Positions 1-14,200 of a stretch of DNA of 64,000 nt are shown here, in pieces. Made by a program: the position numbers and the translations under genes. Position 1 is the stretch's first letter. The number at the start of each line of letters is the position of its first letter. The DNA is from Apostichopus japonicus. Taxonomy: Eukaryota; Echinodermata; Holothuroidea; Aspidochirotida; Stichopodidae. Location: contig NC_092562.1 of NCBI RefSeq assembly GCF_037975245.1, positions 13,882,501 to 13,946,500 of the forward strand, given 5' to 3'. The notes below the pieces were generated by a model. That model was not told where the DNA came from. It did not search any database and saw only the letters and a program-made list of their open reading frames with translations.

Positions 1-1410
1 CAGTATAAAACCAAGGTCAAAGTTATTGTTGGCTTCTAATAGCAATGAAGGCATCTACTTTAGGCTGCCACTTAGATGCATTAAGGTGTATTTATATCAC
101 ATTTAAGTTCTGTACCCCACAAGCTACACTGGTACTCATATAATATTAGGTCCTACAATGCGAATGATAAGTTTTATTCTGTATAGATTATCGCTGTCAA
201 TTAGATGAATTTATATTGAAGAGTTTTCATTGTTTGCTAGGTAGATGGATTTAGTTCTAATTAAGTTCTTGAGAGACATATTGTAATTGTAATTTAACTG
301 TCTGTACCCCACAAGGTATCCTGGCACTCATACCATATGACCAGAATACAGCATCAATAGGTGAATTTTCATTATCCTGTATATAAAGCACTGCCAAAAA
401 TATTGTTGGCTACTCATAGCAATGAAGGCATCTACTTAAGGCTGCCATTTAGATGCATTATTTTTAAGGTATATTTATATGACATTTAAGTTTTGTACCC
501 CACAAGCTACACTGGTACTCATATAATATAAGGTCCTACAATGCGAATGATCAGTCTTATTCTGTATAGATTATCGCTGTCAATTAGATGAATTTATATT
601 GAAGAATTTTCATTGTTTGCTAGGTAGATGGATTTGTTCTTATTAAGTTCTTGAGAGACAAATTGTAATTTAACTGTCTGTACCCCACAAGGTATCCTGG
701 TACTCATTCCACATGACCAGAATACAGTATCAATAGGTGAATTTTCATATTCCAGTATAAAACCAAGGTCAAAGTTATTGTTGGCTTCTAATAGCAATGA
801 AGGCATCTACTTTAGGCTGCCACTTAGATGCATTAAGGTGTATTTATATCACATTTAAGTTCTGTACCCCACAAGCTACACTGGTACTCATATAATATTA
901 GGTCCTACAATGCGAATGATAAGTTTTATTCTGTATAGATTATCGCTGTCAATTAGATGAATTTATATTGAAGAGTTTTCATTGTTTGCTAGGTAGATGG
1001 ATTTAGTTCTAATTAAGTTCTTGAGAGACATATTGTAATTGTAATTTAACTGTCTGTACCCCACAAGGTATCCTGGCACTCATACCATATGACCAGAATA
1101 CAGCATCAATAGGTGAATTTTCATTATCCTGTATATAAAGCACTGCCAAAAATATTGTTGGCTACTCATAGCAATGAAGGCATCTACTTAAGGCTGCCAT
1201 TTAGATGCATTATTTTTAAGGTATATTTATATGACATTTAAGTTTTGTACCCCACAAGCTACACTGGTACTCATATAATATAAGGTCCTACAATGCGAAT
1301 GATCAGTCTTATTCTGTATAGATTATCGCTGTCAATTAGATGAATTTATATTGAAGAATTTTCATTGTTTGCTAGGTAGATGGATTTGTTCTTATTAAGT
1401 TCTTGAGAGA

Positions 1411-1558
1411 CAAATTGTAATTTAACTGTCTGTACCCCACAAGGTATCCTGGCACTCATACCACATGACCAGAGTACAGTACGACAAATTGTAATTTAAC
1501 TGTCTGTACCCCACAAGGTATCCTGGCACTCATACCACATGACCAGAGTACAGTACAA
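1411..1558. repeat. 74-bp short modules (two copies)
   Basis: The segment from caaattgtaatttaactg through gagtacagtac repeats at 1411, 1485 and 1559, an exact 74-bp step. The module contains only the AGGTATCC-flavour box and lacks the rest of the dimer. It looks like a deleted monomer that expanded separately. The same module appears in one to five copies at many points of the array. Confidence 0.85.
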
Positions 1559-1652
1559 CAAATTGTCATTTGACTGTCTGTACCCCACAAGGTATCCTGG
1601 TACTCATACCACATGACCAGAATACAGTATCAATAGGTGAATTTTCATATTC

Positions 1653-4206
1653 CAGTATAAAACCAAGGTCAAAGTTATTGTTGGCTTCTAATAGCAATGA
1701 AGGCATCTACTTTAGGCTGCCACTTAGATGCATTAAGGTGTATTTATATCACATTTAAGTTCTGTACCCCACAAGCTACACTGGTACTCATATAATATTA
1801 GGTCCTACAATGCGAATGATAAGTTTTATTCTGTATAGATTATCGCTGTCAATTAGATGAATTTATATTGAAGAGTTTTCATTGTTTGCTAGGTAGATGG
1901 ATTTAGTTCTAATTAAGTTCTTGAGAGACATATTGTAATTGTAATTTAACTGTCTGTACCCCACAAGGTATCCTGGCACTCATACCATATGACCAGAATA
2001 CAGCATCAATAGGTGAATTTTCATTATCCTGTATATAAAGCACTGCCAAAAATATTGTTGGCTACTCATAGCAATGAAGGCATCTACTTAAGGCTGCCAT
2101 TTAGATGCATTATTTTTAAGGTATATTTATATGACATTTAAGTTTTGTACCCCACAAGCTACACTGGTACTCATATAATATAAGGTCCTACAATGCGAAT
2201 GATCAGTCTTATTCTGTATAGATTATCGCTGTCAATTAGATGAATTTATATTGAAGAATTTTCATTGTTTGCTAGGTAGATGGATTTGTTCTTATTAAGT
2301 TCTTGAGAGACAAATTGTAATTTAACTGTCTGTACCCCACAAGGTATCCTGGCACTCATACCACATGACCAGAGTACAGTACGACAAATTGTAATTTAAC
2401 TGTCTGTACCCCACAAGGTATCCTGGCACTCATACCACATGACCAGAGTACAGTACAACAAATTGTCATTTGACTGTCTGTACCCCACAAGGTATCCTGG
2501 CACTCATACCACATGACCAGAATACAGCATCAATAGGTGAATTTTCATTATCCTGTATATAAAGCACTGCCAAAAATATTGTTGGCTACTCATAGCAATA
2601 AAGGCATCTACTTAAGGCTGCCATTTAGATGCATTATTTTTAAGGTATATTTATATGACATTTAAGTTTTGTACCCCACAAGCTACACTGGTACTCATAT
2701 AATATAAGGTCCTACAATGCGAATGATAAGTTTTATTCTGTATAGATTATCGCTGTCAATGAGATGAATTTATATTGAAGAATTTTCATTGTTTGCTAGG
2801 TAGATGGATTTTGTTCTTGTTAAGTTCTTGAGAGACAAATTGTAATTTAACTGTCTGTACCCCACAAGGTATCCTGGTACTCATATCACATGACCAGAAT
2901 ACAGTATCAATAGGTGAATTTTCATATTCCAGTATAAAACCAAGGTCAAAGTTATTGTTGGCTTCTAATAGCAATGAAGGCATCTACTTTAGGCTGCCAC
3001 TTAGATGCATTAAGGTGTATTTATATCACATTTAAGTTCTGTACCCCACAAGCTACACTGGTACTCATATAATATTAGGTCCTACAATGCGAATGATAAG
3101 TTTTATTCTGTATAGATTATCGCTGTCAATTAGATGAATTTATATTGAAGAGTTTTCATTGTTTGCTAGGTAGATGGATTTAGTTCTAATTAAGTTCTTG
3201 AGAGACATATTGTAATTGTAATTTAACTGTCTGTACCCCACAAGGTATCCTGGCACTCATACCATATGACCAGAATACAGCATCAATAGGTGAATTTTCA
3301 TTATCCTGTATATAAAGCACTGCCAAAAATATTGTTGGCTACTCATAGCAATGAAGGCATCTACTTAAGGCTGCCATTTAGATGCATTATTTTTAAGGTA
3401 TATTTATATGACATTTAAGTTTTGTACCCCACAAGCTACACTGGTACTCATATAATATAAGGTCCTACAATGCGAATGATCAGTCTTATTCTGTATAGAT
3501 TATCGCTGTCAATTAGATGAATTTATATTGAAGAATTTTCATTGTTTGCTAGGTAGATGGATTTGTTCTTATTAAGTTCTTGAGAGACAAATTGTAATTT
3601 AACTGTCTGTACCCCACAAGGTATCCTGGCACTCATACCACATGACCAGAGTACAGTACGACAAATTGTAATTTAACTGTCTGTACCCCACAAGGTATCC
3701 TGGCACTCATACCACATGACCAGAGTACAGTACAACAAATTGTCATTTGACTGTCTGTACCCCACAAGGTATCCTGGCACTCATACCACATGACCAGAAT
3801 ACAGCATCAATAGGTGAATTTTCATTATCCTGTATATAAAGCACTGCCAAAAATATTGTTGGCTACTCATAGCAATAAAGGCATCTACTTAAGGCTGCCA
3901 TTTAGATGCAATATTTTTAAGGTATATTTATATGACATTTAAGTTTTGTACCCCACAAGCTACACTGGTACTCATATAATATAAGGTCCTACAATGCGAA
4001 TGATAAGTTTTATTCTGTATAGATTATCGCTGTCAATGAGATGAATTTATATTGAAGAATTTTCATTGTTTGCTAGGTAGATGGATTTTGTTCTTGTTAA
4101 GTTCTTGAGAGACAAATTGTAATTTAACTGTCTGTACCCCACAAGGTATCCTGGTACTCATATCACATGACCAGAATACAGTATCAATAGGTGAATTTTC
4201 ATATTC
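1653..4206. repeat. Two tandem 1277-bp higher-order repeat copies
   Basis: The landmark cagtataaaaccaagg occurs at 1653, 2930 and 4207, giving an exact period of 1277. Each copy holds three ~376-bp dimers plus two 74-bp short modules. The copies differ by only scattered single bases, which suggests recent unequal exchange or conversion. A copy with the same 1277 spacing lies at 7390-8666. Confidence 0.85.
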
Positions 4207-7200
4207 CAGTATAAAACCAAGGTCAAAGTTATTGTTGGCTTCTAATAGCAATGAAGGCATCTACTTTAGGCTGCCACTTAGATGCATTAAGGTGTATTTA
4301 TATCACATTTAAGTTCTGTACCCCACAAGCTACACTGGTACTCATATAATATTAGGTCCTACAATGCGAAGGATAAGTTTTATTCTGTATAGATTATCGC
4401 TGTCAATTAGATGAATTTATATTGAAGAGTTTTCATTGTTTGCTAGGTAGATGGATTTAGTTCTAATTAAGTTCTTGAGAGACATATTGTAATTGTAATT
4501 TAACTGTCTGTACCCCACAAGGTATCCTGGAACTCATACCACATGACCAGAATACAGCATCAATAGGTGAATTTTCATTATCCTGTATATAAAGCACTGC
4601 CAAAAATATTGTTGGCTACTCATAGCAATGAAGGCATCTACTTAAGGCTGCCATTTAGATGCATTATTTTTAAGGTATATTTATATGACATTTAAGTTTT
4701 GTACCCCACAAGCTACACTGGTACTCATATAATATTAGGTCCTACAATGCGCTGTCAATGAGATGAATTTATATTGAAGAATTTTCATTGTTTGCTAGGT
4801 AGATGGATTTTGTTCTGATAAAGTTCTTGAGAGACAAATTGTAATTTAACTGTCTGTACCCCACAAGGTGTCCTGGCAGTCATACCACATGACCAGAGTA
4901 CAGTACAACAGATTGTATTTTAACTGTCTGTAACCCACAAGGTATCCTGGCACTCATACCACATGACCAGAGTACAGTATCAACAAGTTAATATTTATTA
5001 TCCAGTATATTAAGCACTGTTAAAAATATTGTTGGCTACTCATAGCAATGAAGGCATCTACTTAAGGCTGCCACTTAGATGCATTAAGGTATATTTATAT
5101 CACATTAAAGTTCTGTACCCCACAAGCTACACTTGTACTCATAATCTTAAGTCCTACAATGCGAATACAAATTTTACTGTACAGATAACTGCGGTAAATC
5201 ATTGAATTCATATCAAGGAATATGCATTGTTTGCTAGGTAGAAGGATTTAGTTCTTGTTAAGTTCTTGAGAGACAAATTTTAATTTAAATGTCTGTACCC
5301 CACAAGGTATCCTGGTACTCATACCACATTACCAGAATACAGTATCAATAGGTGAATTTTCATATTCCAGTATAAAACCAAGGTCAAAGTTATTGTTGGC
5401 TTCTAATAGCAATGAAGGCATCTACTTTAGGCTGCCACTTAGATGCATTAAGGTGTATTTATATCACATTTAGTTCTGTACCCCACAAGCTACACTGGTA
5501 CTCATATAATATTAGGTCTTACAATGCGAATGATAAGTTTTATTCTGTATAGATTATCGCTGTCAATTAGATGAATTTATATTGAAGAGTTTTCATTGTT
5601 TGCTAGGTAGATGGATTTAGTTCTAATTAAGTTCTTGAGAGACATATTGTAATTGTAATTTAACTGTCTGTACCCCACAAGGTATCCTGGCACTCATACC
5701 ACATGACCAGAATACAGCATCAATAGGTGAAGTTTCATATTCCAGTATAAAACCAAGGTCAAAGTTATTGTTTGGCTTCTAATAGCAATGGAGGCATCTA
5801 CTCTAGCTGCCACTTAGATGCATTAAGGTGTATTTTTATCACATTTAAGTTTTGTACCCCACAAGCTACACTGGTACTCATATAATATAAGGTCCTACAA
5901 TGCGAATGATCAGTCTTATTCTGTATAGATTATCGCTGTCAATTAGATGAATTTATATTGAAGAATTTTCATTGTTTGCTAGGTAGATGGATTTGTTCTT
6001 ATTAAGTTCTTGAGAGACAAATTGTAATTTAACTGTCTGTACCCCACAAGGTATCCTGGCACTCATACCACATGACCAGAGTACAGTACGACAAATTGTA
6101 ATTTAACTGTCTGTACCCCACAAGGTATCCTGGCACTCATACCACATGACCAGAGTACAGTACAACAAATTGTCATTTGACTGTCTGTACCCCACAAGGT
6201 ATCCTGGCACTCATACCACATGACCAGAATACAGCATCAATAGGTGAATTTTCATTATCCTGTATATAAAGCACGGCCAAAAATATTGTTGGCTACTCAT
6301 AGCAATAAAGGCATCTACTTAAGGCTGCCATTTAGATGCATTATTTTTAAGGTATATTTATATGACATTTAAGTTTTGTACCCCACAAGCTACACTGGTA
6401 CTCATATAATATAAGGTCCTACAATGCGAATGATAAGTTTTATTCTGTATAGATTATCGCTGTCAATGAGATGAATTTATATTGAAGAATTTTCATTGTT
6501 TGCTAGGTAGATGGATTTTGTTCTTGTTAAGTTCTTGAGAGACAAATTGTAATTTAACTGTCTGTACCCCACAAGGTATCCTGGTACTCATATCACATGA
6601 CCAGAATACAGTATCAATAGGTGAATTTTCATATTCCAGTATAAAACCAAGGTCAAAGTTATTGTTGGCTTCTAATAGCAATGAAGGCATCTACTTTAGG
6701 CTGCCACTTAGATGCATTAAGGTGTATTTATATCACATTTAAGTTCTGTACCCCACAAGCTACACTGGTACTCATATAATATTAGGTCCTACAATGCGAA
6801 TGATAAGTTTTATTCTGTATAGATTATCGCTGTCAATTAGATGAATTTATATTGAAGAGTTTTCATTGTTTGCTAGGTAGATGGATTTAGTTCTAATTAA
6901 GTTCTTGAGAGACATATTGTAATTGTAATTTAACTGTCTGTACCCCACAAGGTATCCTGGCACTCATACCATATGACCAGAATACAGCATCAATAGGTGA
7001 ATTTTCATTATCCTGTATATAAAGCACTGCCAAAAATATTGTTGGCTACTCATAGCAATAAAGGCATCTACTTAAGGCTGCCATTTAGATGCATTATTTT
7101 TAAGGTATATTTATATGACATTTAAGTTTTGTACCCCACAAGCTACACTGGTACTCATATAATATAAGGTCCTACAATGCAGATGATAAGTTTTATTCTG

Positions 7201-7389
7201 TATAGATTATCGCTGTCAATTAGATGAATTTAAATTGTAGAATTTTCATTGTTTGCTAGGTAGATGGATTTTGTTCTTGTTAAGTTCTTGAGAGACAAAT
7301 TGTAATTTAACTGTCTGTACCCCACAAGGTATCCTGGTACTCATACCACATTACCAGAATACAGTATCAATAGGTGAATTTTCATATTC

Positions 7390-8666
7390 CAGTATAAAAC
7401 CAAGGTCAAAGTTATTGTTGGCTTCTAATAGCAATGAAGGCATCTACTTTAGGCTGCCACTTAGATGCATTAAGGTGTATTTATATCACATTTAAGTTCT
7501 GTACCCCACAAGCTACACTGGTACTCATATAATATTAGGTCCTACAATGCGAATGATAAGTTTTATTCTGTATAGATTATCGCTGTCAATTAGATGAATT
7601 TATATTGAAGAGTTTTCATTGTTTGCTAGGTAGATGGATTTAGTTCTAATTAAGTTCTTGAGAGACATATTGTAATTGTAATTTAACTGTCTGTACCCCA
7701 CAAGGTATCCTGGCACTCATACCATATGACCAGAATACAGCATCAATAGGTGAATTTTCATTATCCTGTATATAAAGCACTGCCAAAAATATTGTTGGCT
7801 ACTCATAGCAATGAAGGCATCTACTTAAGGCTGCCATTTAGATGCATTATTTTTAAGGTATATTTATATGACATTTAAGTTTTGTACCCCACAAGCTACA
7901 CTGGTACTCATATAATATAAGGTCCTACAATGCGAATGATGAGTCTTATTCTGTATAGATTATCGCTGTCAATTAGATCAATTTATATTGAAGAATTTTC
8001 ATTGTTTGCTAGGTAGATGGATTTGTTCTTATTAAGTTCTTGAGAGACAAATTGTAATTTAACTGTCTGTACCCCACAAGGTATCCTGGCACTCATACCA
8101 CATGACCAGAGTACAGTACGACAAATTGTAATTTAACTGTCTGTACCCCACAAGGTATCCTGGCACTCATACCACATGACCAGAGTACAGTACAACAAAT
8201 TGTCATTTGACTGTCTGTACCCCACAAGGTATCCTGGCACTCATACCACATGACCAGAATACAGCATCAATAGGTGAATTTTCATTATCCTGTATATAAA
8301 GCACTGCCAAAAATATTGTTGGCTACTCATAGCAATAAAGGCATCTACTTAAGGCTGCCATTTAGATGCATTATTTTTAAGGTATATTTATATGACATTT
8401 AAGTTTTGTACCCCACAAGCTACACTGGTACTCATATAATATAAGGTCCTACAATGCGAATGATAAGTTTTATTCTGTATAGATTATCGCTGTCAATGAG
8501 ATGAATTTATATTGAAGAATTTTCATTGTTTGCTAGGTAGATGGATTTTGTTCTTGTTAAGTTCTTGAGAGACAAATTGTAATTTAACTGTCTGTACCCC
8601 ACAAGGTATCCTGGTACTCATATCACATGACCAGAATACAGTATCAATAGGTGAATTTTCATATTC
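7390..8666. repeat. Third 1277-bp higher-order repeat copy
   Basis: The landmark cagtataaaaccaagg recurs at 7390 and 8667, again 1277 apart, with the same internal order of dimers and 74-bp modules as the copies at 1653-4206. Between these sets the landmark spacing is irregular (1161, 375, 894 and 753), so other dimers were gained or lost around it. Confidence 0.8.
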
Positions 8667-11275
8667 CAGTATAAAACCAAGGTCAAAGTTATTGTTGGCT
8701 TCTAATAGCAATGAAGGCATCTACTTTAGGCTGCCACTTACATGCATTAAGGTGTATTTTTATCACATTTAAGTTTTGTACCCCACAAGCTACACTGGTA
8801 CTCATATAATATAAGGTCCTACAATGCGAATGATAAGTTTTATTCTGTATAGATTATCGCTGTCAATTAGATGAATTTATATTGAAGAGTTTTCATTGTT
8901 TGCTAGGTAGATGGATTTAGTTCTAATTAAGTTCTTGAGAGACATATTGTAATTGTAATTTAACTGTCTGTACCCCACAAGGTATCCTGGCACTCATACC
9001 ACATGACCAGAATACAGCATCAATATTTGAATTTTCATTATCCTGTATATAAAGCACTGTAAAAAATATTGTTGGCTACTCATAGCAATGAAGGCATCTA
9101 CTTAAGGCTGCCATTTAGATGCATTATTTTTAAGGTATATTGATATGACATTTAAGTTTTGTACCCCACAAGCTACACTGGTACTAATATAATCTTAAGT
9201 CCTATGATGCAAATTATCAATTTACTATACAGATATCCATGGTAAATTCTTTGAATTCATATTGAAGGATTTCCATTGTTTGTTAGGTAGAAGGATTTAG
9301 TTCTTGTTAAGTTCTTGAGAGACAAATTGTAATTTTACTGTCTGTACCCCACAAGGTATCCTGGCACTCATACCACATGACCAGAGTACAGTACGACAAA
9401 TTGTAATTTAACTGTCTGTACCCCACAAGGTATCCTGGCACTCATACCACATGACCAGAGTACAGTATCAACAAGTTAATATTTATTATCCAGTATATTA
9501 AGCACTGTAAAAAATATTGTTGGCTACTCATAGCAATGAAGGCATCTACTTAAGGCTTCCACTTAGATGCATTAAGGTATATTTATATCACATTAAAGTT
9601 CTGTACCCCACAAGCTACACTTGTACTCATATAATCTTAATACCTACAATGCGAATACAAATTTTACTGTACAGATAACCGCGGTCAATCGGTGAATTCA
9701 TATCAAGGAATATCCATTGTTTGCTAGGTAGAAGGATTTTGTTCTTGTTAAGTTCTTGAGAGACAAATTTTAATTTAACTGTCTGTACCCCACAAGGTAT
9801 CCTGGTACTCATACCACATGACCAGAATACAGTATCAATAGGTGAATTTTCATATTCCAGTATAAAACCAAGGTCAAAGTTATTGTTGGCTTCTAATAGC
9901 AATGAAGGCATCTACTTTAGGCTGCCACTTACATGCATTAAGGTGTATTTATATCACATTTAAGTTCTGTACACCACAAGCTACACTGGTACTCATATAA
10001 TATTAGGTCTTACAATGCGAATGATAAGTTTTATTCTGTATAGATTATCGCTGTCAATTAGATGAATTTATATTGAAGAGTTTTCATTGTTTGCTAGGTA
10101 GATGGATTTAGTTCTAATTAAGTTCTTGAGAGACATAATTTAATTTATTTAACTGTCTGTACCCCACAAGGTATCCTGGCACTCATACCACATGACCAGA
10201 ATACAGCATCAATAGGTGAATTTTCATTATCCTGTATATAAAGCACTGCCAAAAATATTGTTGGCTACTCATAGCAATGAAGGCATCTACTTAAGGCTGC
10301 CATTTAGATGCATTATTTTTAAGGTATATTTATATGACATTTAAGTTTTGTACCCCACAAGCTACACTGGTACTCATATAATATAAGGTCCTACAATGCG
10401 AATGATAAGTTTTATTCTGTATAGATTATCGCTGTCAATGAGATGAATTTATATTGAAGAATTTTCATTGTTTGCTAGGTAGATGGATTTTGTTCTTATT
10501 AAGTTCTTGAGAGACAAATTGTAATTTAACTGTCTGTACCCCACAAGGTATCCTGGCACTCATACCACATGACCAGAGTACAGTACGACAAATTGTAATT
10601 TAACTGTCTGTACCCCACAAGGTATCCTGGCACTCATACCACATGACCAGAGTACAGTATCAACAAGTTAATATTTATTATCCAGTATATTAAGCACTGT
10701 TAAAAATATTGTTGGCTACTCATAGCAATGAAGGCATCTACTTAAGGCTGCCACTTAGATGCATTAAGGTATATTTATATCACATTAAAGTTCTGTACCC
10801 CACAAGCTACACTTGTACTCATAATCTTAAGTCCTACAATGCGAATACAAATTTTACTGTACAGATAACCGCGGTAAATCATTGAATTCATATCAAGGAA
10901 TATCCATTGTTTGCTAGGTAGAAGGATTTAGTTCTTGTTAAGTTCTTGAGAGACAAATTTTAATTTAAATGTCTGTACCCCACAAGGTATCCTGGTACTC
11001 ATACCACATTACCAGAATACAGTATCAATAGGTGAATTTTCATATTCCAGTATAAAACCAAGGTCAAAGTTATTGTTGGCTTCTAATAGCAATGAAGGCA
11101 TCTACTTTAGGCTGCCACTTAGATGCATTAAGGTGTATTTATATCACATTTAAGTTCTGTACCCCACAAGCTACACTGGTACTCATATAATATTAGGTCC
11201 TACAATGCGAAGGACAAGTTTTATTCTGTATAGATTATCGCTGTCAATTAGATGAATTTATATTGAAGAGTTTTC

Positions 11276-14200
11276 ATTGTTTGCTAGGTAGATGGATTTA
11301 GTTCTAATTAAGTTCTTGAGAGACATATTGTAATTGTAATTTAACTGTCTGTACCCCACAAGGTATCCTGGCACTCATACCATATGACCAGAATACAGCA
11401 TCAATAGGTGAATTTTCATTATCCTGTATATAAAGCACTGCCAAAAATATTGTTGGCTACTCATAGCAATAAAGGCATCTACTTAAGGCTGCCATTTAGA
11501 TGCATTATTTTTAAGGTATATTTATATGACATTTAAGTTTTGTACCCCACAAGCTACACTGGTACTCATATAATATAAGGTCCTACAATGCGAATGATAA
11601 GTCTTATTCTGTATAGATTATCGCTGTCAATTAGATGAATTTATATTGAAGAATTTTCATTGTTTGCTAGGTAGATGGATTTGTTCTTATTAAGTTCTTG
11701 AGAGACAAATTGTAATTTAACTGTCTGTACCCCACAAGGTATCCTGGCACTCATACCACATGACCAGAGTACAGTACGACAAATTGTAATTTAACTGTCT
11801 GTACCCCACCAAGGTATCCTGGCACTCATACCACATGACCAGAGTACAGTACAACAAATTGTCATTTGACTGTCTGTACCCCACAAGGTATCCTGGCACT
11901 CATACCACATGACCAGAATACAGCATCAATTGGTGAATTTTCATGATCCTGTATATAAAGCACTGCCAAAAATATTGTTGGCTACTCATAGCAATAAATG
12001 CATCTACTTAAGGCTGCCATTTAGATGCATTATTTTTAAGGTATATTTATATGACATTTAAGTTTTGTACCCCACAAGCTATACTGGTACTCATATAATA
12101 TAAGGTCCTACAATGCGAATGATAAGTTTTATTCTGTATAGATTATCGCTGTCAATGAGATGAATTTATATTGAAGAATTTTCATTGTTTGCTAGGTAGA
12201 TGGATTTTGTTCTTGTTAAGTTCTTGAGAGACATATTGTAATTTAACTGTCTGTACCCCACAAGGTATCCTGGTACTCATACCACATGACCAGAATACAG
12301 TATCAATAGGTGAATTTTCATATTCCAGTATAAAACCAAGATCAAAGTTATTGTTGGCTTCTAATAGCAATGAAGGCATCTACTTTAGGCTGCCACTTAC
12401 ATGCATTAAGGTGTATTTATAGCACATTTAAGTTCTGTACCCCACAAGCTACACTGGTACTCATATAATATTAGGTCCTACAATGCGAAGGATAAGTTTT
12501 ATTCTGTATAGATTATCGCTGTCAATTAGATGAATTTATATTGAAGAGTTTTCATTGTTTGCTAGGTAGATGGATTTAGTTCTAATTAAGTTCTTGAGAG
12601 ACATATTGTAATTGTAATTTAACTGTCTGTACCCCACAAGGTATCCTGGCACTCATACCACATGACCAGAATACAGCATCAATAGGTGAATTTTCATTAT
12701 CCTGTATATAAAGCACTGCCAAAAATATTGTTGGCTACTCATAGCAATGAAGGCATCTACTTAAGGCTGCCATTTAGATGCATTATTTTTAAGGTATATT
12801 TATATGACATTTAAGTTTTGTACCCCACAAGCTACACTGGAACTCATATAATATAAGGTCCTACAATGCGAATGATAAGTTTTATTCTGTATAGATTATC
12901 GCTGTCAATGAGATGAATTTATATTGAAGAATTTTCATTGTTTGCTAGGTAGATGGATTTTGTTCTTATTAAGTTCTTGAGAGACAAATTGTAATTTAAC
13001 TGTCTGTACCCCACAAGGTATCCTGGCACTCATACCACATGACCAGAGTACAGTACGACAAATTGTAATTTAACTGTCTGTACCCCACAAGGTATCCTGG
13101 CACTCATACCACATGACCAGACTACAGTACAACAAATTGTAATTTAACTGTCTGTACCCCACAAGGTATCCTGGCACTCATACCACATGACCAGAGTACA
13201 GTATCAACAAGTTAATATTTCTTATCCAGTATATTAAGCACTGTAAAAAATATTGTTGGCTACTCATAGCAATGAAGGCATCTACTTCAGGCTTCCACTT
13301 AGATGCATTTAGGTATATTTATATCACATTTAAGTTCTGTACCCCACAAGCTACACTTGTACTCATATAATCTTAAGTCCTACAATGCGAATACAAATTT
13401 TACTGTACAGATAACCGCGGTCAATCGGTGAATTCATATCAAGGAATATCCATTGTTTGCTAGGTAGAAGGATTTAGTTCTTGTTAAGTTCTTGAGAGAC
13501 ATATTGTAATTTAACTGTCTGTACCCCACAAGGTATCCTGGTACTCATACCACATGACCAGAATACAGTATCAATAGGTGAATTTTCATATTCCAGTATA
13601 AAACCAAGGTCAAAGTTATTGTTGGCTTCTAATAGCAATGAAGGCATCTACTTTAGGCTGCCACTTACATGCATTAAGGTGTATTTATAGCACATTTAAG
13701 TTCTGTACCCCACAAGCTACACTGGTACTCATATAATATTAGGTCCTACAATGCGAAGGACAAGTTTTATTCTGTATAGATTATCGCTGTCAATTAGATG
13801 AATTTATATTGAAGAGTTTTCATTGTTTGCTAGGTAGATGGATTTAGTTCTAATTAAGTTCTTGAGAGACATATTGTAATTGTAATTTAACTGTCTGTAC
13901 CCCACAAGGTATCCTGGCACTCATACCACATGACCAGAATACAGCATCAATAGGTGAATTTTCATTATCCTGTATATAAAGCACTGCCAAAAATATTGTT
14001 GGCTACTCATAGCAATGAAGGCATCTACTTAAGGCTGCCATTTAGATGCATTATTTTTAAGGTATATTTATATGACATTTAAGTTTTGTACCCCACAAGC
14101 TACACTGGTACTCATATAATATAAGGTCCTACAATGCGAATGATAAGTTTTATTCTGTATAGATTATCGCTGTCAATGAGATGAATTTATATTGAAGAAT

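Noticed and set aside
2786-2983. Recurrent 65-codon minus-strand ORF starting MPSLLLEANNNFDLGF (also near 594, 4063, 6493, 8523, 9627, 12182, 17566 and 26962)
   Set aside because: It recurs only because the satellite unit recurs. Other copies are broken by stops, there is no domain, and it does not persist in diverged units.
11717-11899. 60-codon ORF in the 74-bp modules (and its identical twin at 17,101)
   Set aside because: It is made of two short modules plus one inserted base, with a repeated peptide only; the twin is explained by the 5.4-kb block duplication.
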